DNA of 64,000 nucleotides from Endocalyx cinctus (lineage: Eukaryota > Ascomycota > Sordariomycetes > Amphisphaeriales > Apiosporaceae): contig BCKC01000006.1 of NCBI GenBank assembly GCA_001600455.1, positions 62,001 through 126,000 on the forward strand. Direction: 5' to 3'. Position numbers and translations under genes: made by a program. Under the pieces are notes generated by a model. It had not been told where the DNA came from, did not search any database, and worked only from the letters and a program-made list of their open reading frames with translations. This document shows positions 1 through 12,327 of the stretch, one piece after another (the first letter of the stretch is position 1; every line of letters begins with the position of its first letter).

Positions 1-60
1 TCCGTCTAGTGATATTAAATACGAAACAAAGAATATGAAGGTTGATCGATCTATCATCGC

Positions 61-954
61 TTAACGTACCGCCTCCCTCTTATAACCTTCGACCATTTTC
101 CTCCGCTTATTTCTCTCTTCCTGCTCGGCTAATACTTTCGCGGTGAGGGACGCGGTCATAGAGTTATTAATGCGACTCGATATCCCGCCGTCCTTTTCCT
201 TCTTCTCTTTTTTCTTTTCTCCTTTCTTCCCTAGCTGTTGGTCTTCTTTATTCGCAGCGCCAGCTTTACGCTTTTTACCGTTACTACTCTTGTCCTTTTT
301 CAGGCTATGCGTTAACCCTAAAGACCGCAGTTCCTCTATCCGTCTAGCGCACCTCTCGAGCTCGGAGGGTTCGATAGGGAGGATAGGGATTACGTCTCGC
401 GAAAGGAAGGGCGTGTTGCACTCGGGACAGGGTTTTGATTCCGACGAGGAGTCGGGGGATTCGGAGGAAGACGACGATATCTCTTTCATGGCTACCTCGG
501 CGAATACGTGGCCGCAAGGTACGATATAGACGGCGCGCGCTGCGGGACCTAACTCTTTCATACTGATGGGACAGGTGCGTATCTTCTCCTTTTCACCGTT
601 TTCGCCCCGGCGCGCGGCGGTAGTGAATTTAAGGCGCACTATATCTTTTATGCTGCGTATAGGCACGTCGTTTGCCTTTTCACTTTCCGCATCTTTGCCG
701 TTATCGTCCTCGGTGGAGGAAGAGGGAAGCAGGTACTCTAAAGCGGATTCGTAGTTATATAATCGTCCCCGGTAATCCGACACCGTGTTCTCGACGTCGA
801 GAGGTGTTGAACCCGAAGAGGAAAGCGCGCAGAAGGACCATGAGTGCGTGAGAGATTCGAGCTGGCTCGCTTTCAGTTCGGACGTGGTGGGTAAGCGGGC
901 GCTCGATTTGACGAGTTCGCGGCGCTTAGGGATGGAGCCGCCGTCGTTTCCCAT
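61..954 (-). CDS. rtf2: Replication termination factor 2 (Rtf2) family protein
   Basis: A single uninterrupted frame of 297 aa. The N-terminus MGNDGGSIPKRRELVK is the Rtf2 family signature start, so the ATG at 954 is chosen. A RING/U-box-like zinc fold follows in the middle (about residues 125-190), with CPISMKEL, then PCGHVF, then CPECNTPF; the family carries an incomplete set of RING ligands, as seen here. The C-terminal third is a lysine/glutamate-rich basic tail, probably for nuclear targeting. Known role of the family: in S. pombe Rtf2 stabilises replication forks paused at RTS1, and human RTF2 is removed from stalled forks by proteasome shuttles. A 20-nt poly-T tract on the plus strand (poly-A in the sense of this gene) lies at 970-989, directly upstream of the start. 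The gene is divergent from TOR. Confident on the family; its role in this organism is inferred. Confidence 0.93.
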   Translation of the reverse strand: MGNDGGSIPKRRELVKSSARLPTTSELKASQLESLTHSWSFCALSSSGSTPLDVENTVSDYRGRLYNYESALEYLLPSSSTEDDNGKDAESEKANDVPIRSIKDIVRLKFTTAARRGENGEKEKIRTCPISMKELGPAARAVYIVPCGHVFAEVAMKEISSSSSESPDSSSESKPCPECNTPFLSRDVIPILPIEPSELERCARRIEELRSLGLTHSLKKDKSSNGKKRKAGAANKEDQQLGKKGEKKKEKKEKDGGISSRINNSMTASLTAKVLAEQEERNKRRKMVEGYKREAVR

Positions 955-2240
955 CTTTCTTTCCCTCTCTTTTTTTTTTTTTTTTTTTTGTTCTTTAAAA
1001 TTCTTGTCGTTATTTTAAATTCAATCTCGATCGGTCATATAGTATTCTGATATGTAAGACGACTGGTAGATTAAGTATCGTTATACTGCAAGTATGTACT
1101 CGTTGTGATATAGATATGGTTGAATGTGGCGATTAATTGATAACCTTGATAACTTTCCTAGTGGAAATAGCAAAATGTCAGTATTGTATGGGATATACGG
1201 AGTAGTAATTACTCTGTACTATGAATATGGATACTTGATGGGATTAAAGCTTAGCGGGCTGGCGGGCTGTTGGTTAGGTACCTCCAGGGCTGTTACCCCT
1301 CCATAAAAGAGAAATATGGACTATGTAGACCTGAGTGATTAGTTACTTTGTACATACCCGCACCTCTTCCTGCTCGTCCTATTTCTTTATAATAGGACAA
1401 TATTCAATATGTCCTGCAATTAAAATAAATATCCTAATGACCTATGTCCTATGTCCTAATGAATGAGAAATTTCAAGGTCAATTACAGCCTGCTCGTTAT
1501 TATTACCTAGCAGTCTAGGTATGTACAGTATAATGTACGGGTAGGTCAGCAGTTCATAATCCGTCTACCCGTCTACCCGTGCAGTCCCTACTGCCCTGGA
1601 CTTGTTAATACAGTGAACTGCTACCCAATTGAATAGGTAACCTATACGTAGTAACATTCACTACGGATTTACTATTTAGTTAATCTTTAGCGATAAAGTA
1701 ATATTTCTCAAGGATTGTCCTAACCTAAACCTTACCTAGGCTACCTACTTAGTACTTAAGTAGCTTACCTAGAGGTATTCCCTGGCCGTAACTAGAAAGC
1801 ATCTGGTTGTATTGATGCATAACACGCTGTCGCCTCACCTGGGTAAGCTCTCAACTACCGCATCATAGCATACCAAACTCATCTGCTTTTTACCAAATCC
1901 CATATTTGATACTTAACTATATTGTTCAACTATACCATCTGAAATTACTTTCTTTTTCTTTTTTTCTTTCTTATTCTCTTTTTTTTCCCCCTCCCCTCTT
2001 CTTGTTCTTACAATACTCATTCCCGAAATTCAAGTAGATACATTTTAATATCCTCTTCTATTAATTTTCTTCTCTACCCTTCCACTCGAAAGCCACAACA
2101 GACGAAGAGGCTGCAAACTACACATGTCTATATAATTACTCTTGTCTACCTCCCATGACGCCGTGATTCCAAACGGCTAAGGGTTAGGGATCCTTAAAAT
2201 CAAAGGTTGTTGGTCGATATTCGATTCATATTCGCCCATC
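955..2240. other. Divergent intergenic spacer between Rtf2 and TOR
   Basis: About 1.3 kb with no supportable gene. It holds a poly-T run (970-989), the 9-mer TACGGAGTA at 1196-1204, a short tandem of CCGTCTAC units around 1559-1585, a cluster of TACCTAGG/ACTTAAGTA-like palindromic words (about 1500-1790), and a long pyrimidine tract (about 1945-2005) upstream of the TOR start, as is common in fungal promoters. Confidence 0.6.
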
Positions 2241-5200
2241 ATGTCGCAACAACAGCAACAGCAGATGGCCCTCGATGCCCTGGACGTCATCACGAGAGAT
2301 CTTAGATCAAGGTATACGCCAGCTCTTTTCTATACCCCCCTCGATTCTTCATATCATCGTATATTTATTTGAAACTAATACTTTTACTTTTTATTTTGAA
2401 CCAACAGGGCCGGCGATGAGGTACGAAAACGAGCTGCCGCGCAGCTGAGAGATTTGGTCGCTGTTTGTTATAGAGGTACGCGCATTCCTCCTTCGTTAGC
2501 CCACTACTTCGAACGTTAAAATATATATATACCTGTAAACTACATGATGATAGAGATCGAAGATTCATCGCCTGCTACATGTACAAATTAGCTACCAAAG
2601 TCGTTATCATGCACTAACATTTTTTTTTTTCGCGACCGACCCAGACTTTCACCAAGATCAATTCCTCGTTTTTTACAATTCTGTTAACAACAAAATTACA
2701 AATTTAATGCTCCATGGCAATGACTCGTCCGAAAGACTCGGCGGTGTCTACGCCCTTGACGCTCTCGTCGACTTTGACGGTGTCGACGTAACCGCGAAAT
2801 ACACGCGATTTACCGCCAACCTAAAAACGATTTTGAGAGGGAAAGACCTTGTACCCATGCAACCGGCCGCCATAGCCCTGGGGAAGTTATGTAGACCAGG
2901 CGGGTCGTTGATATCGGAACTAGTTGACTCGGAAGTCAAAACGGCGCTCGAATGGCTTCAATCGGACCGTGTGGAGGAAAAGAGATATAGCGCTGTTCTC
3001 GTTCTCCGAGAACTAGCTCGAAATGCCCCTACCTTGATGTATACGTACGTTGGTATGATCTTCGATTTGATCTGGGTAGGTCTCCGCGACCTTCGACAGC
3101 TTATTAGGGCGACCTCGGCCGAAACTGTCAGCGCTTGCTTCCGTATCATTCGCGAACGAGATCAGGAGATGAAGCAGGCTTGGATGACCAAGATGTACGC
3201 TGAAGCGATTCTCGGCCTTAAGATTAATACGGTTGAGTGTGTACATGCCTCTTTGCTAGTTCTGAAGGAGCTTTTGGAACAGGGCGGCATGTTCATGCAG
3301 GATCACTACCAAGAGGCTTGCGAGATCGTCTACCGCCACAAAGATCACCGTGACCCCACCATCCGAAAGACGGTTGTGCTCTTGATTCCCGATCTTGCCA
3401 ACTACTCTCCTGCCGATTTTGCCCATGCTCATCTCCATAAATTCATGGTCTACCTATCAGGTATGCTGAAGCGAGAGAAAGAGCGTAACGACGCCTTTCT
3501 AGCCATCGGCAATATCGCGAACTCGGTAAAGAGCGCCATCGCTCCCTATCTAGATGGCGTCCTCATATATGTTCGGGAAGGCCTCAGTGTCCAGTCTCGA
3601 AAACGTGGCTCTGTCGATCCGGTTTTCGGCTGTATCAGTAGACTTGCTGTTGCTGTCGGTCAGACTCTTAGCAAATATATGGAAGCACTCTTGGATCCTA
3701 TTTTCGCATGTGAACTTACACCCAAGCTCACTCAGGCCCTGGTAGACATGGCATTCTACATACCACCTGTTAAGGCCACTATTCAGGAGAGGCTTCTTGA
3801 TATGCTCAGCAAAGTGTTGTGCGGAGAACCCTTTAGACCTTTAGGTGCACCCATACCAAACACTCTCACGTCCGTCCCCATCATTCCCAAGGATGCAAAG
3901 GACCCGCAGTTGTACGAACATAGAAAAGCTGAAGTGAAGCTTGCCCTGAATACTCTGGGAAGCTTCGACTTTTCAGGTCACGTTTTGAACGAATTCGTGC
4001 GCGATGTCGCCATCAAATACGTCGAGGACGACGACCCGGAGATACGTGAAGCTGCGGCGCTTACGTGTTGTCAACTCTACGTCCGAGATCCGATCGTAAA
4101 TCAGACGAGTTACCATGCTTTGCAGGTTGTAGGAGATGTGATCGAGAAGTTGTTAACCGTAGGTGTTTCCGATCCTCAACCTAATATTCGACGCACCGTA
4201 CTAGCCGCCCTGGACGAGCGCTTTGATCCCCATCTCGCCAAGGCGGAAAATATCCGCACGCTGTTCTTCGCCCTGAATGACGAGGTCTTCGCTATCAGAG
4301 AAGTCGCCATTTCTATCATAGGACGCTTAGCACGACACAACCCTGCCTATGTGATCCCTTCGCTACGAAAGACTCTGATACAGATGCTCACCGAGCTTGA
4401 ATTTTCCGACGTGGCCCGCAACAAGGAAGAGAGTGCTAAGCTACTCAGCCTTTTAGTACAGAATGCGCAGGGACTCATTAAGCCGTACGTCGAGCCAATG
4501 ATCTCGGTTCTTCTCCCTAAGGCCAACGATCCTAATTCGGCCGTTGCTGCCACCATTCTCAAAGCCATTGGCGAACTTGCCACTGTCGGTGGGGAAGATA
4601 TGCTTCCCTACAAAGACAGGTTGATGCCCCTTATTATTGATGCATTGCAAGATCAAAGCTCTCTGGCGAAGCGCGAGGCTGCTCTTCATACACTTGGCCA
4701 GCTAGCCAGTAATTCAGGCTACGTTATTGATCCGTACCTAGAGTATCCTCAGCTGTTGGAGATCCTACAAAATATTATCCGTTCTGAACCCCAGCGCGGC
4801 CCGCTGCGCCAGGAAACCATCAAGCTGATGGGTATCTTAGGTGCTTTAGATCCTTACAGGCACCAACAAGTAGAAGAGCGTGCCCCGGATACAAAGAGGC
4901 GTGTTGAAACAAATCGCATGACTGACATATCTCTAATGATGACAGGCCTTACTCCTTCCAATAAGGAGTATTACCCTACCGTTGTCATCAATGCCCTACT
5001 AAACATTCTAAAGGACCAATCCCTCCTCCAGCACCATGCCGCCGTCATCGAGGCCATCATGAATATCTTCCGCACTCTAGGTCTGGAGTGTGTATCATTT
5101 CTGGACCGAATCATTCCGGCTTTTCTGGCCGTCATAAGAGGCGCTCCGCCGAATCGCTTGGAATCTTACTTTAACCAACTTGCTACCCTGGTCACCATCG

Positions 5201-8200
5201 TGCGCCAACACATTCGAACTTACTTACCGTCGATAGTAGACATACTCCAGGAGTACTGGCATAAGTCGCCATCGCTACAGAGTACTATCCTGTCGCTAGT
5301 GGAAGCCATCTCAAGATCATTGGAGGGTGAGTTTAAGATCTACCTCGCGGGTCTCTTACCTATGATGCTAGGAATTTTGGAGAAAGATTCGACGACGAAG
5401 AGAACGCCCTCGGAGAAGGTTCTACATGCGTTCCTTGTATTTGGCTCGAGTGCGGAGGAATACATGCATCTCATTATTCCGGTCATTGTCCGAACTTTTG
5501 AAAAACAAGGCCAGCCCACGTTCCTGAGAAAATCTGCCCTGGAGACTATTGGCAAGATAGCGCGACAAGTAAATTTAAATGACTTCGCAGCGAAAATTAT
5601 TCATCCGCTCGCCCGAATCCTAGCCACGGGAGAGTCTTCCTTGAGAGTCGCAGCGCTTGACACACTCTGTGCACTCATTCACCAACTCGGCAAAGATTAT
5701 TTACATTTTATCGGAACTGTCAATAAAGTTCTTCAAGCCAACCAAATCCAGCACCAAAATTATGAATTACTAGTCAGCAAATTACAAAAGGGCGAGGTTC
5801 TACCCCAAGACCTCAGCTCGGAGCAACGCTTTATCGACCAACCGGATGAGCCACCTTTTGCTGAGCTTGGCACAAAGAAGCTGGAGATGAACGCCATACA
5901 TCTCAAGAATGCTTGGGAGACGAAAGGCAGATCAACAAAAGAAGACTGGCAAGAATGGCTGCGACGATTCAGTACTACCCTCTTGACCGAATCACCAAAC
6001 CACGCACTACGAGCTTGTGCTATCTTGGCTAGTGTCTACCTCCCGCTTGCGCGCGAGTTATTCAATTCTGCTTTTGTTTCGTGCTGGAGCGAGTTATATG
6101 AGCAGTTTCAGGATGAGCTCATTCAGAATATTGAGAACGCTATCAAGTCCGAGAATGTGCCACCGGATCTACTTGGTCTCCTACTCAACTTGGCAGAGTT
6201 CATGGAGCACGATGACAAAGCTCTGCCAATTGACATCAGGATTTTGGGAAGAGAGGCTGCACGTTGCCATGCATTCGCAAAAGCTCTACACTACAAAGAA
6301 CTAGAGTTCCTTCAGGATCAAAGTGGGCCTGCAGTTGAAGCTTTGATAGTCATCAACAACCAACTCCAGCAATACGATGCGGCTATTGGTATACTTCGAA
6401 AAGCTCAACTCTACAGAGACGGTATCCAGCTAAGAGAAACCTGGTTTGAAAAATTAGAACGATGGGAAGAAGCTCTCGCATTTTACAACCAGAGAGAGGC
6501 AGAAATCCCGCCAGACCGGGCCGTTCCACTCGATATCGTCATGGGTAAGATGCGCTGCCTGCACGCTCTCGGCGAATGGGATTCTCTAGCCAACCTCACC
6601 AGCAATACTTGGGCCAATTCTGCTCCCGAGGTCCAGCGACGAATTGCTGGTCTCGCTACTGCCGCAGCTTGGAACTTGGGTAAATGGGATTCAATGGACA
6701 ATTACTTACAGTCCATGAAACGATATTCTCCGGACAGGTCCTTCTTCGGCGCTATTTTGGCCCTTCATCGCAATCAATTCCGCGAGGCGGCCGCCTGCAT
6801 TCAGCAGACAAGAGAAGGCCTCGATACAGAGCTGAGCGCGTTGGTTAGCGAGTCATACAACCGTGCATACCAAGTAATTGTACGTGTTCAGATGTTGGCC
6901 GAATTAGAGGAGATTATTGTCTATAAGCAAGCAGACGAAAGGAAGAAAGCGACGATGCGCCGTACATGGGAAGTTCGCTTGAAGGGGTGTCAGCGAAATG
7001 TTGAGGTGTGGCAACGTATGCTCAAACTTCGTGGCCTCGTCCTTACTCCCGCTGAGAATATGCATATGTGGATCAAATTCGCCAATCTATGTCGAAAATC
7101 AGGACGGATGGGTCTCGCGGAGCAATCTCTAAAACTACTTATCGGTACTGACCAGCCACTTGACACGATCATACCATATTGGAGCCAGAATGGCCAGCCT
7201 CAACAATCCGCCGCTCCGCGAATCCCTCCCCAAGTTGTATACGCCGTCCTAAAGTTTTATTGGGAACACGGGCAGCAAGCCAACATGCGGCAGACGGGAC
7301 ACGCCGAGAGGACGCTATCTTGTCTTCAAAAGTTTACCGCCGATACCGCCCAAGGTCTTGAAATTGCCAGAGCATCTCTTCAACCTGTACCTAATGGCAT
7401 CGAGTTGAACGGCGACTACGGCTTCCACGGCGGGATGGACGCTAGTCTCGGCAATCCTAGGGCTCAGAAAGCTATAGAAGAGCAGAAGATTCTCCTCGCG
7501 AAGTGTTACCTGAAGCAAGGCGAGTGGCAAGTTTCGCTGAACCGGAACGATTGGGAGCACCACACCGTCCAGGACATACTAACCTCGTATGCCAACGCCA
7601 CTCAATACAATCCCAGATGGTATAAAGCCTGGCACGCTTGGGCACTTGCCAATTTCGAGATTGTGCAAACGATGACGTCGTCAGATGATAGGAGCGGGTC
7701 AAAAACAGATCCCTCCATGATTATCAACCACGTCGTCCCGGCTATTCAAGGATTTTATAAATCCATATCCTTATCATCAGGCAGTTCCCTCCAAGACACA
7801 TTACGTCTCCTCACTCTATGGTTTGCCCACGGCGGTAGCAGCGAAGTACATAGCGCGGTGACTCAGGGTAATGGAAGTGTTAGCGTTGATACATGGTTAG
7901 AGGTTATTCCCCAACTCATCGCCCGCATCAACCAACACAATACGCGAGTCAGGCAGTCAGTTCACAATCTGCTTGCTGACGTAGGCCGTAGCCATCCTCA
8001 AGCTCTTGTCTACCCTCTAACCGTCGCAATGAAATCTGCCCAAAGCTCCAGGAGATCGAAGTCGGCGGCTCTTATCATGGACAGCATGCGGGCTCATAGT
8101 GCTAAGCTCGTCGAGCAAGCTGATACAGTCAGTCACGAACTCATCCGCGTTGCAGTGCTCTGGCATGAGCAGTGGCACGAGGGTCTTGAAGAGGCATCTA

Positions 8201-9896
8201 GGTTGTGGTTCGGAGACCACAACCTCGAAGGCATGTTTGCTACTCTCGGCCCGCTACACGAGCAGCTTGATAGGGGCCCTGAAACGCTGCGCGAGATCAG
8301 CTTCGCCCAAACTTTCGGACGTGACCTGGCAGAAGCGCGTGATTGGTGTCGCCAATACGAGAGTAGTCACGATATGAATGATTTGAGTCAAGCTTGGGAT
8401 CTATACTACCAAGTTTTCCGTCGCATCGGAAGACAGCTTCCTCAGATGACCACTCTGGAGCTTCCTTTCTGCTCGCCCAAGCTTCTGAACGCCAAGAACC
8501 TTGATCTTGCCGTGCCAGGAACATATAAGAGTGGACAACCAGTCGTACGAACTCTGTCATTCGACACTACGTTTAGCGTTATCAACTCTAAGCAACGTCC
8601 CAGAAAGCTGAACACGAACGGCAGTGATGGTAATTCGTACGCTTTCTTACTGAAGGGTCACGAAGATATACGACAAGATGAGCGAGTGATGCAGCTTTTC
8701 GGCCTTTGCAACACGCTATTAGCCAACGACTCCGAGTGCTACAAGCGACACCTCAACATCCAACGGTACCCTGCCATTCCTCTAAGTCAGAATTCGGGTC
8801 TGCTTGGTTGGGTTCCAAACAGCGATACCCTTCACGTCCTTATTCGCGAGTACCGCGAAAGCCGGAAGATCCTACTTAATATAGAACATCGGATAATGTT
8901 GCAGATGGCACCCGACTACGACGGTCTCACGTTGATGCAGAAGGTAGAAGTTTTCGGTTATGCGCTAGATAACACGACGGGGCAAGATCTTTACCGTGTT
9001 CTATGGCTGAAGAGCAAATCGTCCGAGGCATGGCTAGAGAGACGAACCAACTATACGCGCAGTCTCGGTGTAATGAGCATGGTCGGCTACATCCTCGGTT
9101 TGGGTGACCGACATCCAAGTAACTTGATGCTTGACAGGATCACGGGCAAGATTATTCACATCGACTTCGGTGACTGTTTCGAGGTGGCTATGAAACGTGA
9201 CAAATACCCCGAACGCGTACCATTCCGTCTTACGAGAATGCTCACCTACGCGATGGAGGTTAGCAATATCGAGGGTAGCTTCCGAATTACATGCGAGCAC
9301 GTGATGCGGGTGCTGAGGGAAAATAAAGAAAGTCTGATGGCGGTTCTCGAAGCTGTAAGTTCTCACTCGCGTCCGAACTCTCCGACGTAAACATGATAAG
9401 TACAGCGAGACTAATGATTATACAGTTCATTCATGATCCCCTACTCACATGGCGACTCACTAACGCCGCGTCACCCGTGGGACCAAATTTCCGCTCTGAA
9501 CGTGAAGCGGTATTAGGTGCCGGCGCACAACGAGCACGGAGACCAAGCATCTTGGAAGCCGAACACCCGCCGTCGGAATACTTGGCGGCGCAGCAAGCTC
9601 TCGAGACATCAAATCAACTACCTACCGCAGGGCGAGGCAGAGCACGAACAAATTCTAGTGCGCAGGCTATCAACGGCAACGGACCGAATATTGACGGCAT
9701 GGGAGAGAATCCCACCGAGTCTCAAAACGCGCGCGCTGTCGAGGTCCTGGACAGGGTCAATCAAAAGTTGAACGGTAGAGACTTCAAGCCACACGAAGAG
9801 TTAGAAGTAGTAGCGCAAGTGAATAAGTTAATCGTGGAGGCTACGATGCTGGAGAATCTTTGCCAACATTATATTGGATGGTGTTCATTCTGGTAG
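2241..9896 (+). CDS. TOR: TOR serine/threonine protein kinase (phosphatidylinositol kinase-related)
   Basis: Target of rapamycin, the growth-control kinase of TORC1/TORC2. The model has four exons: 2241-2311, 2408-2475, 2645-9354 and 9426-9896 (2439 aa). All junctions are GT-AG and the phases match. The upstream ATG is used because residues 1-67 read through two small exons into the long frame. HEAT repeats fill the N-terminal half, followed by the FAT region. The FRB domain is at about 1878-1975 (ELIRVAVLWHEQWHEGLEEA, then EASRLWFGDHN with the conserved serine expected at the rapamycin-binding site). The kinase domain has LKGHEDIRQDERVMQ near 2051, GDRHPSNLML near 2200 and HIDFGDCF near 2219. 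The FATC tail ends in GWCSFW, the invariant TOR terminus, which supports the last intron. The length is normal for fungal TOR. This is the only TOR gene in the window. Confidence 0.98.
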
Positions 9897-11145
9897 AAGG
9901 GTCAGTATTTGGAGGAGAAAGAAATGCATAGAGGCAGGGTATGGATTTGATGTTTGATTTTTAAATAAGGCGAATAAAGGGGCGTGGAGGGTATTCTTTT
10001 CTTCCTTTAACTTTTTCCCCCTTCACGCTTTGTATTATCCATCAATCTTTTTTTTCTTTTTATTTTTCTACAATTTTTTTTTCTGTCGTATGCACTGAAA
10101 TTTCAAAAAACTCGATTGCAAAGAAATGCTCACGTTGAAAATTTGCTTAATCGAAGGCGCGAAGAGGGAAGCATAGCATTTTTGATATTTGCGTGTTACT
10201 GTATTATTTACCTAGCGGTCCTAATTAGGTCAAATTGACAGGTGTTTGGACGGCTATTCGAAGAATCAATAAAACCAAAATGTCTCGAATTAATTACTTA
10301 TATATTCCGCTTTATATGCCGAGACGGCTGGACTTAATTGAATATATATATATACATATATAACTAGTATAAGTGAATAAGTAGGGCTTAGACTACGTGA
10401 TCAGGATGAAAGTCAACTCGATTCATGTACGGAGTTCTGTGTAAATGATTTGATCTACTCAGGTCATACGTTTATTTATACGTATATATACGTATATCAA
10501 AACATGGCGTATCTACTGTGTATAGATCCATCGGTCGACGCGGGATCTATGAAGTTAGTGTAGTGATAGAATAGGAGATTCAGGGGTTAAGGTGACTTTT
10601 GTGGCGTTTATTCAAGTAGTACGTGCCGTTGAATATGTCTTGGTGTAGGGGTTCGGCTGGATCAGATCGATATAGTATACATATCGCTGCTGCGTAAAGG
10701 ACAAAGTCAACCGTCAAAGCATGCCGATATCCGAAAAGCTGAAATTAAGATAATCACCCACGCCTAATATGGAAAGGAAATAAGCATGTATAACAGGGAA
10801 ACATCAGGTTTTAATCCTGCCATTATTCTTGGCCCATTCTCCTATCGAGATTTTGATTGAATCATTTCATGATGATGACCAGACTTGTGTATACCATGTA
10901 CATAGTAAGAAGAATAATATGACGGCACAGTAATTGAACAAAACGAAAAAGAAATCTAACAATCATTTGCTTATTTGTTTCCTATCAACAACTTTTGTTC
11001 ATTCTTTCGTTCTTCTTCTCGCTACTCCTATTCTCCTATTCCTCATGGAGAGAGGTTTAGTTTTATCCTCTATTTAAATTATAATAACACCGAGAAGACT
11101 AAACTTATAGATCTATTTCTTCCTAACCTAGCGCGATCTCAGACC
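9897..11145. other. Intergenic spacer, AT-rich, no gene seen
   Basis: The start is the TOR 3' flank with T-rich tracts (about 9995-10085) that may serve as processing signals. TA dinucleotide stretches lie near 10341-10365 and a TACGTATATATACGTATA-type palindromic stretch near 10470-10500. A pyrimidine-rich leader precedes the next gene. I see no coding signal. Confidence 0.55.
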
Positions 11146-12327
11146 ATGGCCTGGGTAAACGTGGAGAAACCTGCGGAGAAGAGACCCAGCTCCTTGTCCG
11201 ATTTTTTCAAAACGAAACGCGGATATGCAGTTATAGCGGGCGCAATCGCTGTCATAGCAGCAATTTCCGTCGTGATCGGTACGCAGCTTATTTGTTTACT
11301 TCACAATTTTATCATACATACGTAATAATAGCAACAACGTGAATATTTGATTTCAACTTCATTAACACACCTTCAATGTCTAGGTCTAGCAGCGTCTGGT
11401 AAACTCACCGCCCACTCCACTAATGGCGTTTCTTTAAACGCCCAACAATCCGGCATAACGGCCACGGCCAGCAGCAGTGGTATTTTACAGGCAGTGACGG
11501 ATATTACTACGGCCTCGTCCACATCATCTCCTTCGGTTTCAGCCACGGTATCACCGACGAAAACGGCCGGCAGTACCTCTACAACTACGGCTGCTTCCTC
11601 GGCAGTCAAATCATCATCTGCCGTGAACCCGGAGGACACCCCGCTGAGGATAATGGCTTTGGGGGCGTCCATCGTGAAGGGCGAGACTTCGCCAGGTTAT
11701 TTAGGGTTCCGCAAGCCGATGCGCGACGAATTAGCCGAGATGGGCTACCCGGTGAACATGGTCGGCTCCGTCCGGCTGGGCGATTTCCCCGACAACGACT
11801 GCGAGGCGTACGGCGGGAAGAAGATCACCGAGATGCAAGAGTACGCCAAGAAAGCGGTACCCAAGTACCAACCCAACCTCTTCGTCATCAACCTCGGCAC
11901 CAACAATATTCTTCAAAACATCCACGTCGAGGAGGCTGGCGACGACATGCGCAACCTGATCAACTACCTGCTGACGGCGGCGGATAAATCCACCGTCATC
12001 CTCAGCACCATCCTCGTGAACAACGTCGGCGGCGGCACCCTCGAGCCCAAGGTCCTCGATATTAACGCCCAGTACCGCGCCCTCGCGGAAGAGCTCGCCG
12101 CGGACGGGAAACCCGTCGTCCTGTCCGAAATGCACCCCGACGAGGGCATCGACGACGTTCCTCAGCTCGCCGATATAGGCCCCGATGGCTCGCACCCGCT
12201 CGTCGCCGGTTACGAGAAGATGGCGCATAGGCTCGTGGCCGCTGTTCAGGAGGCGGGCGAGAAAGGATTTCTGAAGAAACCGGAAGATGACGGGACACCG
12301 GAGGATGGGGAGGAGGGGAGGACTTGA
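11146..12327 (+). CDS. SGNH/GDSL-type hydrolase (esterase), predicted type II membrane protein
   Basis: Two exons (11146-11278 and 11384-12327; phase 1) give 358 aa. Residues 1-25 are polar and basic, and 26-48 form a hydrophobic signal-anchor (YAVIAGAIAVIAAISVVIG), so the catalytic part should face the lumen or outside. A Ser/Thr-rich stalk (about 65-127) is probably O-glycosylated. The SGNH fold follows: block I LGASIV with the likely nucleophile Ser140; block III as GTNN (Asn218/219; the usual motif is GxND); block V DGSHP with Asp312 and His315. Relatives include CE3-like acetyl esterases acting on plant polysaccharide, so substrate assignment as a carbohydrate esterase is inference. The tail is acidic and low complexity. 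Codons in the catalytic exon are strongly GC-ending, unlike the neighbouring TOR gene. Confidence 0.85.
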
